DNA of 64,000 bases. Source: Atkinsonella hypoxylon. Lineage: Eukaryota; Ascomycota; Sordariomycetes; Hypocreales; Clavicipitaceae. This document shows positions 22,441 through 33,927 of this stretch, in pieces. The number at the start of each line of letters is the position of its first letter. The stretch's first letter is position 1. Made by a program: the position numbers and the translations under genes. The stretch is taken from NCBI GenBank assembly GCA_000729835.1, contig JFHB01000029.1, forward strand, positions 124,001 to 188,000. Direction: 5' to 3'. A model generated the notes under the pieces. It had not been told where the DNA came from. It was given only the letters and a program-made list of their open reading frames with translations, and did not search any database.

Positions 22441-24936
22441 CTACTCAAGAGGAGTAAACCCAGCCTTCCTGAGCGCCTTATCCGCCATTGGTGCCTGTCT
22501 CCGTAGTTCTCGAAGCGGTAAGAACAATGGGTGCTGAATACTTTCCAAAGTCATCTCTCTAGTCCGAGTCCGACCTTGCTGTTCCATTTCACGCTCAAGG
22601 TCTTCACCCGTGAAACCAAGCGGAGGTCCTCCCGCAAAAGTCCGATTGTAAGGCCGGCACATGTCGTTGCAATCCTGAAGCGACAACTCAGTCGCTTCGA
22701 TCTCAATGTCCACCTCCCACTTTTCGCACAAGAAAGACAAAATGCTAAGAGCTTTATGGGCAAATAAATGGCAATGGGCCATTTCCCTGAGGGCCGCGAC
22801 ATCGTTTCTGAGGGCGTCTAGTGCTGGGGTTTCTGAAGATGGCAGTTTGATTCCTCCTGGAGCGGCAGGACGCTTGCGACCGTGGTCGGTGATGGTGGCG
22901 AGATGCACAACGGCGGCAGTCAGCGCCAGATATGGTACAAAAGAGGGCGTTCTCCGAAGAGTGTATAGTCTAGCATAGGACTTGAGTAGCGTGCCAATTG
23001 CATCCGCGGCCTCGACGCATATACTCCGTGGTGATACCTCAGTTCCAATGATTCCGCAACCGCATAACGGCCAAAATAGAAGAATAATTGCAAAGTGGTA
23101 ATACATGCTGTATGGAAATTAGAGATCGTGTTGTAGACAGGTTAGGTGCGAATTTGTCTTCTTACTGAGCGAATAGTACATATGGCGTGAAGTTTAGTCC
23201 CAGCCGCAATGGTTCAGGGAGCTGGTCGTACCAAATAAGATATCTGGTATAAAACTGCAAGAGGCTCTGCGCGTTCAATGGCTTGCTAGGGTTATGTAGG
23301 AGGTATATTGACTTGTGAGAAAGCTCGCTCAGTTGGCAAAATAGCTCGAACACTGAGCGCTCGTTCGATACCTGCTGATATGGCAAGTGTAGCGGCACTT
23401 CTGTTACGTAGTTAACCAATGCTATTCCGCAGTGAAAGTTCACTTCAAACTATGATAGACGCACCGTCATCAGTATAAGGAACCCAAAGTCGCCTCTCGA
23501 GATTCGCTATAGTTGGTGGCTTACACGGTAGAAAGGGAATGGAAGAAGTTTTGGGCAACGAGGAGGTAAAGGACAAAGCGCTGAAAGAAGGAAGGAAAAA
23601 AAAGAAAAGTTAGCAACTTGTGTAGCGCTTCTAAAATGACGCCGTTACGAAGGAAGGGTTGGAGGAAGTTGTACTAACTTGTCCAGTGTGAAGGCCCCCC
23701 AAAACGTCGCCAATTGGACGGCGCGGTCGTCCAGTTCTTCTTCGTTTTGTGGCTCTAGCATGTGAGCCCTGTGCAGTCCCATCTCCAGAGCTAGGCGAAT
23801 CCCCTGGCCGGCATAATGCTCGATTGCAGATATACGACCGCAGCTTGCTTCACGGATTGACATGATTCCCAATGCTTGGATTGTGGTCAGGGAATGGTGA
23901 TCGGTCTCGGACAAGTACAGTCTCTGACACTCGTTGAAGAAGTGCTCACCAGAGGTAGAAGGATCGCCGGGATCTGCACAAGCTGTCGGCCGGCTGGAAA
24001 AGCGGCAGCCTAAGGCAAGCAATGCGTTGGTGAGCAATGCGGAACAGTATCTATCGCGGCCATGGTAGAAGTCTCGCAAATAATGTTCCTTGTTAAGTGT
24101 TGCAAAGGTAGGGTACTCCCAGCAAAAATACAGCGCCAACAGATGCTGCACCAGGTCCGCGTCTCCGGTAACATTTGTCCAAGAAGGGGCAATCTGCGTC
24201 GGCGGCTTTCCTGCAGGCCATAGGACCGAGTTTCGCTCGCGGATTGTCTGCATGCCTGGAGGCAGCGCCTGATGAGTTAAGATGCTTGGGATAGCCGTGA
24301 CGTGTATCAGGTTCGGCATCCCTCTGACGTATTCATTCCCAATTTGCAACTGAGGCCCAGTGACGTAAAAGTCGTTGCTCTCATTCTGCAAGTCTAGCAG
24401 CTGACCTTCGGCTGGCCAGAGGCGACTCAGTCTCTCTCCCGGTTTAGCCTCGTCTATCCAGTCGGATATGCTTTCGACAGGATGGCCGCACCAAAGGCGT
24501 GTCAAAATCTCGTTAGAAAGCTCTGGTCGACCGAGTGCTGCAATAACGCGACTCGTGGAGCCCTCGCGGCGACGCAACTGCTCCAACTCTGTTCGAAGTT
24601 CGTCTTTTGACTGGCGTAAGGGGGTCTCGTACACACATTCGACGTCGCCTTGAGACTTGCACCGACTGCAAGGATGCTGGCCGTCACACTAGAAACGTTC
24701 CAGGTCAATACTTGAGGAATTGTGCGTGGAGTAGAGAGAGTGCGCCTTTCTGTTCGCATCGTTCGTGTGTCGGATCTTACCTTGGCACGCTTCCTCCTAC
24801 ATTCAGTGCAAGCATGGGGAGTAACCAAACCGTGGCCGCGCCTGCGCCTGGGATTTTGCGACTGGCTAGAAGGAGTGTTTGTCGTTGACTTCTCTTGGCT
24901 ATTGGTTTTGGGCGATCTGCTGGATTCCTCCTCCAT
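22441..24936 (-). CDS. Zn2Cys6 transcription factor with fungal-specific TF domain (NirA/NIT-4 style)
   Basis: Nuclear regulator of about 726 residues. Exons on the minus strand: 24936-24781, 24688-23679, 23580-23465, about 23397-23166, and 23107-22441. The ATG at 24936 is the first real Met; the open frame before it starts with TTG. The binuclear cluster is split by intron 1: CTECRRKRAK, then CDGQHPCSRCKSQGDVEC, i.e. C-X2-C-X6-C-X5-C-X2-C-X7-C, preceded by an Arg-rich patch. A short Leu/Glu-rich linker follows (KDELRTELEQLRRREG), then the middle homology domain (YCSALLTNALLALGCRFSS, HYAGQGIRLALEMGLHR, LERRLWVPYTDD, HMYYHFAIILLF). The C-terminal half resembles proteins annotated as nitrogen-assimilation factors nit-4/nirA; the target genes are unknown. 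The acceptor near 23398-23401 is ambiguous by one codon. Confidence 0.9.
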
Positions 24937-25761
24937 GACGCGCAACAAGCTTTGCTCTGAGGACTTGTCGCGGAGCTTGAGCAGGAGCGAGATAGAAAGA
25001 ATCCATTGACACGTCGAGATTATCTTTATCGAACAGTGGACGTACTGGGGGGGCGATGGTTGGGCGTTTTTGCGGGCACAATGTCAAGGCTCATGGAGCA
25101 CTGACCTCATTATGACGTTGGTAAGGCCGTGATCTGAGCTCAGTCTGCGCAGATGCGCCAACCAGACGCGATCTGAGGCCGAAAAAATGCACTTGGACAG
25201 GCTCTCTGGTCGTTCTCTCATGGTTCGCTAGGCTATGACGTTCTGGGGTGACTAGGATGACTGGGATGACTGGGATGACTGGAATGACTGAGAAGGCATG
25301 TCATGACCGCAGTTCCTCTGCAGTTTTTGACACGACAACAGGTTAATTCCTGAAAGAGGTCATGCAGGGCGCATTAATGCGACGCGACGCGACCCACAGA
25401 ATTGGCCAGCTGATTATTCTACTACCGTATTGTACTGTTTCATCAGTCGTTAAATCTTGGATAAATGCTGCAAAGTCAACAAAAGCAGTCCAGAGGCTTT
25501 GGTATATCATCATTCTTCCCAGATGTCAAACCGCTTCACGCAGCTCTACTGTTTCCGCAATCAAGGGCTCCAAATAAAATGAGCCGGCCCTTCAAAAGTA
25601 TGTTGTGAATGTTGATGATGTAAGTGAGTGTCTAAAATGTTGTCTGGCATCAAGGAAGCGTCAGCATTAGAACGCCCAATCAGATTTGAAAAAAAAAAAA
25701 AAAAATTAGAACTGGATAGCCGCTCTACCGAATTATGATTCAATGAATAAATGAATATTCC
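24937..25761. other. Spacer upstream of the regulator gene
   Basis: Probably the promoter of the Zn2Cys6 gene. Contains the 9-bp tandem repeat at 25248-25292 and an A-run at about 25687-25705. No gene seen. Confidence 0.5.
25248..25292 (+). repeat. 9-bp tandem repeat, five units of GATGACTGG type
   Basis: Three exact GATGACTGG units flanked by one variant on each side (GGTGACTAG and AATGACTGA). They lie about 310 bp upstream of the regulator's start codon. Each unit contains TGACT, an AP-1/Gcn4-like half-site; that reading is speculative. Confidence 0.85.
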
Positions 25762-26055
25762 TTATCCACCAGCTTGAGCTGCGCCAAGTCCCGTATTATC
25801 GTACGGCGTACCTCCGGCCTCGCGGCTGTCATGATCCAACACCGACATAGACGCCTTGATGGCTTCTTGTTGAAGTCTCGTGGATAGTCTCAGGTTACGG
25901 TCCATCTCGATCAATTCTTGCAAAACGACTCGAACCTCTTGCTCCTCTGGAATGGCTCTCGCGAGCTCTGGACTCATCGTCTTGTGCGGCGTAGCTGGAT
26001 TGACGACCTTCTGGTTGATTTGGCGCACCTTGTGCTCGGGTGTTCCCGACGCCAT
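25762..26055 (-). CDS. Hypothetical short protein, 97 residues
   Basis: Single open frame from the ATG at 26055 (MASGTPEHKV) to the stop at 25762. The middle is predicted helical and charged (ELARAIPEEQEVRVVLQELI, then RNLRLSTRLQQEAIKAS), which could form a coiled coil; the C-terminus is Gly-rich. No signal peptide, membrane segment or family is recognised. Amphipathic regularity and a clean start support a gene, but the shortness and isolation leave real doubt. Confidence 0.45.
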   Translation of the reverse strand: MASGTPEHKVRQINQKVVNPATPHKTMSPELARAIPEEQEVRVVLQELIEMDRNLRLSTRLQQEAIKASMSVLDHDSREAGGTPYDNTGLGAAQAGG

Positions 26056-26805
26056 AAAAATGCTCAACCCGAATCGATGTGCCGGCAGAGATGTGTAGAC
26101 GCAGCGACGAGTTGGAGGATCGGCTGACAGGTGTCGGCTTCTACTGCCGCCCTTGCTGTGAGTCTGGAGTCTCGAGTCTTTAAATCCTACAGACTGAAGA
26201 CTTGGAGGCAGGACATATGTATTAATATCTCTTTGTGCTGAGGAGGAGGAGGCAGTTGTCCGTTTTTTTTTTTATATATATCATTTTTTCACCATTGTAA
26301 CTGTCATTCTAGAAGTACTATAGAGTCTAGACCCTGAGACGTGGGAGATTCGTTGAAGCTAGCGGAGCAAAGCAGCCGGTCACGGCCGCGGAGTCGCGGC
26401 TCAGGATCCAGACCCTGCAATTCAATTCGTCGGATGACACTATACAAGTTGATGGATCAATTTGCTCGGCTCCTTTGCTCCGAGTCGATGGACGGTTTAG
26501 AATTTAGTCCAGCCCAATCATGTGGGGGGGGCTCGTCGCAAGGAAAGGCTGAGTGAGGATAGCGAAGCGGTGGCTGAGAATAGTTTCCCACTACCACTTC
26601 TGTGTTACCAGACCATCGTGCCAGATTGCCTTGCTGGATGCATGGCATGCGGTTGACAATCGAAGGAGTTCTGTCTGTAGTTAGAGTCTGTAGATTACCC
26701 GACCATACGGAGTGTCTGGTGGGTCTGGTGGGTCTCTATGGCGTCGGATTATTGGTCCCAGGCCTGCTTCACCCGGTGCCAATTTTTTTTTGCGGTCAAC
26801 CTGGG

Positions 26806-26969
26806 TCGACCTCCTGGGGTTGACCTCCTGGGGTTGACCTCCTGGGGTTGACCTCCTGGGGTTGACCTCCTGGGGTTGACCTCCTGGGGTTGACCTCCTG
26901 GGGTTGACCTCCTGGGGTTGACCTCCTGGGGTTGACCTCCTGGGGTTGACCTCCTGGGGTTGACCTCCT
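26806..26969 (+). repeat. 14-bp minisatellite, about 12 units of GGGGTTGACCTCCT
   Basis: Almost perfect head-to-tail array. Because 14 is not a multiple of three, the repeat reads in all frames with a 42-bp (14-codon) period. That is why three overlapping minus-strand frames stay open here. These Pro/Gly/Gln/Arg frames are artefacts of the array rather than genes. Confidence 0.95.
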
Positions 26970-29900
26970 TCGTTTGAACCCTCTTTGGCTGTCGACGGCC
27001 ACAATGCACGCAAGCGAAAGCCCGGCGTTCGGTGAAAAAAGTATGTACATCCTTATTAGCTGCCATCACGGCCTATAGGAATGCTTTATACCCGCTCCCT
27101 CTATTTTCAATTCATCGCAGCCACAAGGGCTTTGATTCAGTTCAACCGTTGATGGTCTCCGCAACCCGCATCATCTGCCAACGGCCCTGGCACCACTAGC
27201 GGAGCTATGATAGCGAACATGTCGTGCTTATCGGGCAGGAATCAATATCAATATCCAGGTGCTCTTTGTCTACGGAGCTAGCTACATGCGAGTACATGCA
27301 AGCACTATATCTAGTACGAGCATGTCCAAGCAAACAACTGCCATCCCCGCCTTGCTTCACCTTACTGGATCGATCTTGACGAGATGGCACCGAGGTACTC
27401 CGTATTTGCTTAAGCAATGCGTCCAAGCGACAGTCGACAGTCATAGTTATGCAGAGCCACAATGCAGCAACGTCAGGCTCGATAGCAAACGGGCGGGTCC
27501 CGACCTCAAGATCGACTGGGTACCGGACCTCTGGATGCCTTACAGCATACCATACCATGGCTATCAGAAGACATCGACAACCCCAACGAGATGGGCATGA
27601 GGATCATTCTTACCTCAACAACCCTTTTAACGTCCTACGAGAGTTATGCCCAACGTGGGGCCCAGGTGGCGGTAACGCATGCACGCGCGCGACTTGAGTC
27701 GTCATCATCACTAACTCAAATTGTAACTGCCATCTTCAATCTGCAAACACATGCACCATTACGGAGTACAGTAATACTTCTTTATCTCTGCCGGGACACA
27801 CATGATACGGCGGGGACATTCAACATCCATGAACCCGTGCGTCCTCCTGTTCATGGTGGACTGTTTGCACCCTTCCATTTCGTCCTACAGAAGACCACAC
27901 ATATTTTTAATAGCAGATCTAGAAGCGCTTCTGAGACAATTGAAGTGATAGAATTATTCCTCAAGCTTCTGATGCAATATATCTACCTTAAATACTAGCA
28001 GCACCCTCAGTTTACCGTCTGCTACGGAAACGATAAAATTGCCGTTGTGGTGAAACGCATCCGCTCTTTGTCGTGGCTCGACGGCTTTTCTTTACGAGAA
28101 CTTGGACCTAACAGCCGATTGAGGCGGCTCTTTCTCTCCGGCGAGTAGTTTCACAACATTAATATGACATTGTAGGGCGTGGAAGTACGGTTTGCAACAC
28201 GATCGTGGCCAGCTTTTACGGACGCACTCTGTAACGAATCTGGACTCTGATCCTGGCCCGCCCATACAAGCCGCCATGGGACTGAGGGATTGAGCAACTG
28301 CTTGACCTCGGAAGCAAAGGCAATGCAAGGCTTCGCTGCGATGCCATGAGTCGACGTTGCATCGTCACGCGCTTCTTACCGGTCGTTAGCCATCTTCTAT
28401 TGCTTCTTCATCACCAAGCTCAGCATTTCTTACACTCAGACATGCATTTCCAACCCATACCCCTTTTCCTTGCTCCATTGAGCTCAGCGCTCACGGACAA
28501 CGTCAACGGTAGACTCGGGAATATCAATGGTTACAACTAGCAGGGTGTGCTTAAAGTTGTCAACAGTAACCCCGTCGCGAGCCGTAAGTATTGGCCCGTT
28601 CTTACCCATGGTATCTGAAACTGACAACCCGTAGCTGAGAAGCCCGCAGGTCCTGCAGATGATGTTAAGATCAGCCCAGAGTGGATTGGATTATAAACAA
28701 AAGATCTACGCGGGTCTTAAATTGGTCAATCGAGCAGTGTCTCCTCAGTCTCAACGGAGACAGATATTGACACAAGCAATGCTGACTCACTTTAAAATGT
28801 ATTGCTAAATTTCAATATTGCGTGTCATTCGACTGCCTGGAATTCCACATTCGGTACTGTGGTAAGTTTACAGAATCACTTCATAGTACCACGCCATATG
28901 CAGCCCGGCTGTTGGGTATAAGTTTCATCTCGAGTCCCATACTAGCTTCTACTGTGCTCTCTAGTTTCTTCTTACAGTCTCAGCTTAGATCGGTGTAAAA
29001 CTGGGATCATCATGCGCAACCGTCTCAAAAAGATATATCGTTTCAAGAGCTGCCTCGCAGTAGCACCTATGCCGTGAAAGAGTGGCACTCTCTTCGTCTC
29101 TGAGGCGTTTCGCGGAAAAATTTCTCAGTCCCTATGCATCACCCATGTGCTTTGTACGGCGACCATTTTCGACAGGTTGTAAAATGTATATTCAGAGGAG
29201 CATCAGGTCGGCGAAACACAAGACCGACTAGGAGAGCCTTCACTCGCAAGGTAGCCATTTTTGAACTACACTTTTCCCGAATAGACTTAATTGATTGCCA
29301 ATCATCTCCAAGTTCAAAAGCAATAACAGAATCGCGCACGATGCGCTCTATCAGGTTATAAATATGTCGTTGGCAAGTACTTGAAAGTCAATCCATGACG
29401 CAAGGCAACTCAGTGATTAGTGGGTGAGACGTTGAGATGGAGCGGAAGTCGAACCAGGATCAAACACCATGAGAACTAAATGCGCTGGTGGGTCGTTGCT
29501 GCTTAACTTACTGTGAGCGGCCAAAGTAGCTCTGAAAGTGTGAAGAATATTTCTGGAGGTACGGTTTAAATGCCATCCACAAGAGACCTTCCTCGTCCAT
29601 TGCTCTGCTCTCTGCCAGAAGTTCTAATTCAGCACGTCTTTATACACAGTCCACTACGCAAGTGACTGATTGCCTTGCGATACTGGTCGGATTTAGAATG
29701 TTTGAAGGGATGTACAAGGGACAGTGCAATCTCGGCGACAAGTGCGCTCCGGTCGACCCCCGGGTCCGCATCAACAGCCACGACGCCCGTTTTTTCGATG
29801 CATATATGAATAGATTCCAAATTAGGGAGGCTATTCTATCAGAGTTTCTTTCAAGTATTTGGCCGTGAAAGAAAAAATTAGGAGTTCTGTGATACTGCAT

Positions 29901-30732
29901 TTTGGTGGTTAAATTCGTCGGTTTGCATGTTGAGATCTTGTGCATCCGGTGTTCGGAAACGCGCGGGGAGCATGCGAGGATTTGTAAGACAATAAGAAAT
30001 TATTAGCACTAGTCTGAAATGCGTTTTACTGTAGCTAGAAGATATCACTCATTCTTATGTTTATAGGATCTAACATCGTAGAGTAAACGCGTTGTGATAA
30101 GAGTGAGACGATCGGCGGTGATGGACGAGGTAGACTGCTGCTAGAGGGAGGGTTTGTTCATCGTTGACCCCTTGAAAGAAAAACATTCAGATGGAGTACG
30201 GCATAAAATGCTGTTTTGTGCTAGCGGGAAAATTAACTTCACATGACCTAACTTGGTGCTCGTGCCCAGATAGTGCTCGTGGCCAAAAGCTCCATGCATT
30301 CGCGTACCATACCTCCGGCCACACCCTTATCGGCTCGCCGGAACAGAGGATGTCGGCTCACTAGCGCTGAGGATTTCGGAAATTTCCTTTAAAACTATAC
30401 CCATGACTCATACCTGTTGTCCACCCGGTATGCTGATGATTGACTGAAACACTTACGTGGCTAGGTGTGGTCATCCCGTCCTGGTCGTCGGACTCGAGAG
30501 GGCAATCAGCGATCGTCCTTATAAGGTCTTTATAGGGGATGCTTTGCTCATGATGATTGTGTCATCAAAAGAAAAACAATATCTTTCACAGCCTATGCAC
30601 AGAGACAGTCTGCTCGGTACTGAAGACACTTACCCAACTGCCCCCCATCTGGTATTTGCATACCGTCCGTAGCTGTTCACCAAGGAAAATCTATCCTGGA
30701 TACAGGCTCCTCAAATCTCCTCAAGTTTACCC
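26970..30732. other. Gene-poor region
   Basis: Only short frames of 60-135 codons without family resemblance, signal peptides or splice logic were found. No repeats of note apart from the minisatellite at its left edge. Confidence 0.5.
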
Positions 30733-31339
30733 ATGATAGCTCAAAGTACCTCTGTTGAATGGGAATATCTCTCCACCGCAGAGCTGTTCCAGCTCCACGA
30801 AAATGATTACGACAAAATGGATCGTAAGTTGCTTGCTACCAACGCGCATTTGGAAGTTATTCTCATTACAGAAAGAAATATCCCCGGACACCTCTGGAAA
30901 CAAGATTCCGCTCGGTGCGCCGTGGACCAAGATTGACCGAGCGCTTATAAGCACCGAACTTCTGCGTTTGGCGGGAGTACGACACGAGGTGCGGCGGGAA
31001 TTCGTTGCAATTCATGGTATACTAGACCATAATCAAGTGATGCAGCTTACAGAATTGAGTGCCGACGCTCGCCAGTCTCGTAAATCAAAATTCGACCGAG
31101 CTTCATCTTTGGAGCAAATTGCATCAACTCGACAAGGGAGCGGATCACGACATGGCCGAGGCAGCAAAACCGAGACAGACCGAAAAGGCCGAAGTCGTGG
31201 CAAAATTTATCAAAGGGACATGGACCTGTGGTCGGATAGTCGTCAAAAACAGACCATAGGTGAGTTTGCTATTCAAGTACTGAACATCGTCGGCTCTGTG
31301 GCAAGCGTTGTAAGCCTTGCCAAAGACTTTGTGAAATGA
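30733..31339 (+). CDS. Small fungal protein with a DUF8035-like module
   Basis: Two exons, 30733-30823 and 30876-31339, joined across a 52-nt intron (GTAAGT..AAAG), give 184 residues in frame. The recognisable part is GAPWTKIDRALI followed by AGVRHEVRREFVAIHGIL, which resembles the ~55-residue PWTKI...RREFV module of fungal proteins annotated DUF8035 (from memory). A basic, Arg/Lys/Ser-rich linker follows, then a hydrophobic C-terminal helix (VLNIVGSVASVVSLA). Family members are often long proteins, so this may be a truncated copy. A second acceptor at 30871 would shift frame and is rejected. Function unknown. Confidence 0.55.
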
Positions 31340-33069
31340 GCAATGAGAACTAGATAATCTATAATGTTGATATATCGAGCCATCCGCACAATAAGAGCAT
31401 TTCCCCAAGCCGATTTACTTATCAGCAGGACTGTCTTGTGATGGATTAATGCCGTCCTTAATTATTGGCGGCCAAATCATAGCTTGGTCACCAGCGTAGA
31501 AAGGTTCAAATGGTCTGTTTCTAAGTCCACGAGAGACAGAGCTTAGCCCCTGTGTCATAGCAAAATATAGCGACCCCCCATCTCCCAGTCAATTTTACAG
31601 GTTTCTCCTTAACCTCTCGACTAAACAGGAAGCGCTGCGCTTTCGACATAGCTAGACGCACATACGCAAGTTGGGCGTTGAGCACTTCAAACCAACATGA
31701 TCAAAGACATGCATGAGACAGACACGCAGAGTGGAATCGTGTCACCCATAATCAGTAAGTAGTCTGAAACAGTTTTCAAGGCTGCACCACAAGAGTGCCG
31801 CTTATTCGTGTCATGGGAGACTACGCGACTAGCTGGGAGGCACGAAGAGCGGCATTAAAAGAAGCGTCGCCCGCGGTAATATTTCGTCTGGTCCGAGCTA
31901 TTTTGGCAAAGCACCTGGGTAGTTCAGTTACCACTTGAAGAAACACACATCAAGTGATGGCCTAGAGTTTCTTACCACAAAACGGACCTCGATGTCAGCG
32001 AAATCCTCAGCATTGCAAGCGCAGCAAACAAGGCTCACGAAAGCTAATCGATGATACCCACGATTCTTATCCCCGCGATCTTGACTATGCTGATGACGGT
32101 ACACCCAGGCGAGGGTTGTTGCAGCGTATGCTAGGGCATTGTGCGGCCTGTGACCTTCCTGAAGATAAACCGTGCACTATCGCCACTGCCAACCTGCCTC
32201 AGAACAACTTGTAACTGCATGCCCAAGTGTGAGAAGCGATATATGGCCTTAATGCGCGGTGGAGGCCGCTCCGGCAACGTCCGATACGATGCACTAGTGA
32301 TACTGGTTATAGACTGAGTCGAATGACTATAAGCAACCCTTGGTTGTATCAACAGGTATAGATTAAGTTGTTAATCTAGATTTAATGCTTTCAAGATGTA
32401 GTAAATTAAATAAGCTCTATGATATTATAGAATTTAACTTCTTTATATCTACTATTAAAGAAGTTACTAGTAAGTTTATACTTTTAGTTTTAAAGCTATT
32501 TGAATTTCTGAAGTTAGGTAACTTAGTAGTAAATTACTAATGCTCTTTTTTTGTAAAGTAAAATAATGTAGTTTAATTGTTACGAAATAAGTGACAGAGC
32601 ACCACACACGTGACTGGTCAGGAGCATAAATAGTCACATTTGCACTCCTGACAGAGGGATCCAGCCAAGCATAGTACACATATATACATCATATACAGTT
32701 ATTAGTTATCATTTATTTACATTATTATTTACGCACTTGTTACGACTTTCCACTACTCTCTGGATCCGCAAGTCCCTGTACCAATCCACCCAATTACGGT
32801 ACGAATATACCGTAACATTAATACCATAACGATATTAATTTCTTCTTTGTTAAGGATTTCAGTAATAAAAAGTTTCTTCTATATTATGTTAGTAAACTAG
32901 GTAGTTACTAGTAGTATATCAATTCTGGATAGCTAAAGATAAAAGCTGTAAAATCACAAGGATTGTTGATCAAGGCTAGGTAAAACTGGTATATGAGTTG
33001 TAATATTAACTAAAACTTGCATTCTCTGAGTTATATAGCTAGCGGGCGGCGTAGGCGAAGCCTCGTCAT
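31340..33069. other. AT-rich gene-free region
   Basis: From about 32350 to 33000 the sequence is strongly A+T- and TA-rich, with long runs of TTAAT/TAGTA words. This is typical of RIP-degraded repeats. No gene. Confidence 0.55.
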
Positions 33070-33927
33070 TTACGTGGTAATTCCCATGCCTGTCGGGAGT
33101 GAAGCATTATCGCCCAGGGACCTCCCACCGCCTGCGATGGATTCAGCGTCGTCACAAGTGATGTTCGTATCTGTTCGCACAACTCGGTTGATGGGCTTCC
33201 CATCAGCATCTTTAATGGGGAACGAAACCTCGCAGCTATGAGTTGGCTCTGAATTGGAGCTCACGCAGCTTCGGTTGTAGTAGTCTTGATACTGGTCACA
33301 AGCAAGCACGTTTTGAGACTCGCATATATCCTTTGTCATACTCCCGCAGGTGAAATAATGAGACAAGGTGCAGTTGCCTTTGATGGTGGCGTAGAAAGTC
33401 AAAGTCTCGAGTTTGCATTCTTTCCCAGGCTCGCATGCTATAGATCTCTCAATGGCAGTAACCTCGATCTGCGTAGATGTGTCTGCTTCAGAGTAGTCTG
33501 CCCCAACTTCAATTCCCGGGATGCCCGCCGTGGGGGCGCTCAAAGAAACCTTGCCGCCGACTTTCCATCCCGAGGTCCGAGCCACGCTTTCCGTTGTTGA
33601 GGTTGTCGCTTTCAAGTTCGTGTTTGTTGCGCCACAATTTTCATCGCTGATTTCCTCATGAGATATGTAATGAATCTCGACGTTCTCAATATCTTTCAAT
33701 TGATGCCGATCGTAGAAGGAGGTCTGTGTGCAACAAAACAACCATTCGAAGCACGTGCTTTCGCTCTGATAATTGTCGTCGTAATACGGAGGGTTCTTAG
33801 AGCTGACCGTAATTTGATTTTTTAATCCGTTCATGAACTCCCCAATCGCTGTCTTGGGGGTGATTTCGTGGCCATTAGTTCTCGTCACAGCAAATATCGT
33901 CAATGCTGATATTGCTTGGCGAATCAT
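33070..33927 (-). CDS. Secreted cysteine-rich protein of unknown function
   Basis: Intronless, 285 residues, ATG at 33927. A signal peptide is likely (IRQAISALTIFAVTR, cleavage near 18-20). The mature part has many Cys, including the cluster CFEWLFCC near residues 59-66 and spaced pairs in the C-terminal half, suggesting disulfides and an extracellular life. A central Ser/Thr/Gly-rich stretch (TSGWKVGGKVSLS, VGADYSEADTSTQIEV) has the alternating pattern of an amphipathic beta-hairpin. This recalls the insertion region of aerolysin/ETX-like proteins, but the resemblance is weak and I do not assign that function. It may be an effector or a cell-surface protein. Confidence 0.75.
   Translation of the reverse strand: MIRQAISALTIFAVTRTNGHEITPKTAIGEFMNGLKNQITVSSKNPPYYDDNYQSESTCFEWLFCCTQTSFYDRHQLKDIENVEIHYISHEEISDENCGATNTNLKATTSTTESVARTSGWKVGGKVSLSAPTAGIPGIEVGADYSEADTSTQIEVTAIERSIACEPGKECKLETLTFYATIKGNCTLSHYFTCGSMTKDICESQNVLACDQYQDYYNRSCVSSNSEPTHSCEVSFPIKDADGKPINRVVRTDTNITCDDAESIAGGGRSLGDNASLPTGMGITT

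Noticed and set aside
26681..27069. Three overlapping minus-strand frames with Pro/Gly/Gln/Arg repeats
   Set aside because: Produced by the 14-bp minisatellite, which is stop-free in every minus frame.
27259..27998. Overlapping plus frames of 113-135 codons
   Set aside because: Both strands are open to similar lengths and none shows conserved motifs.
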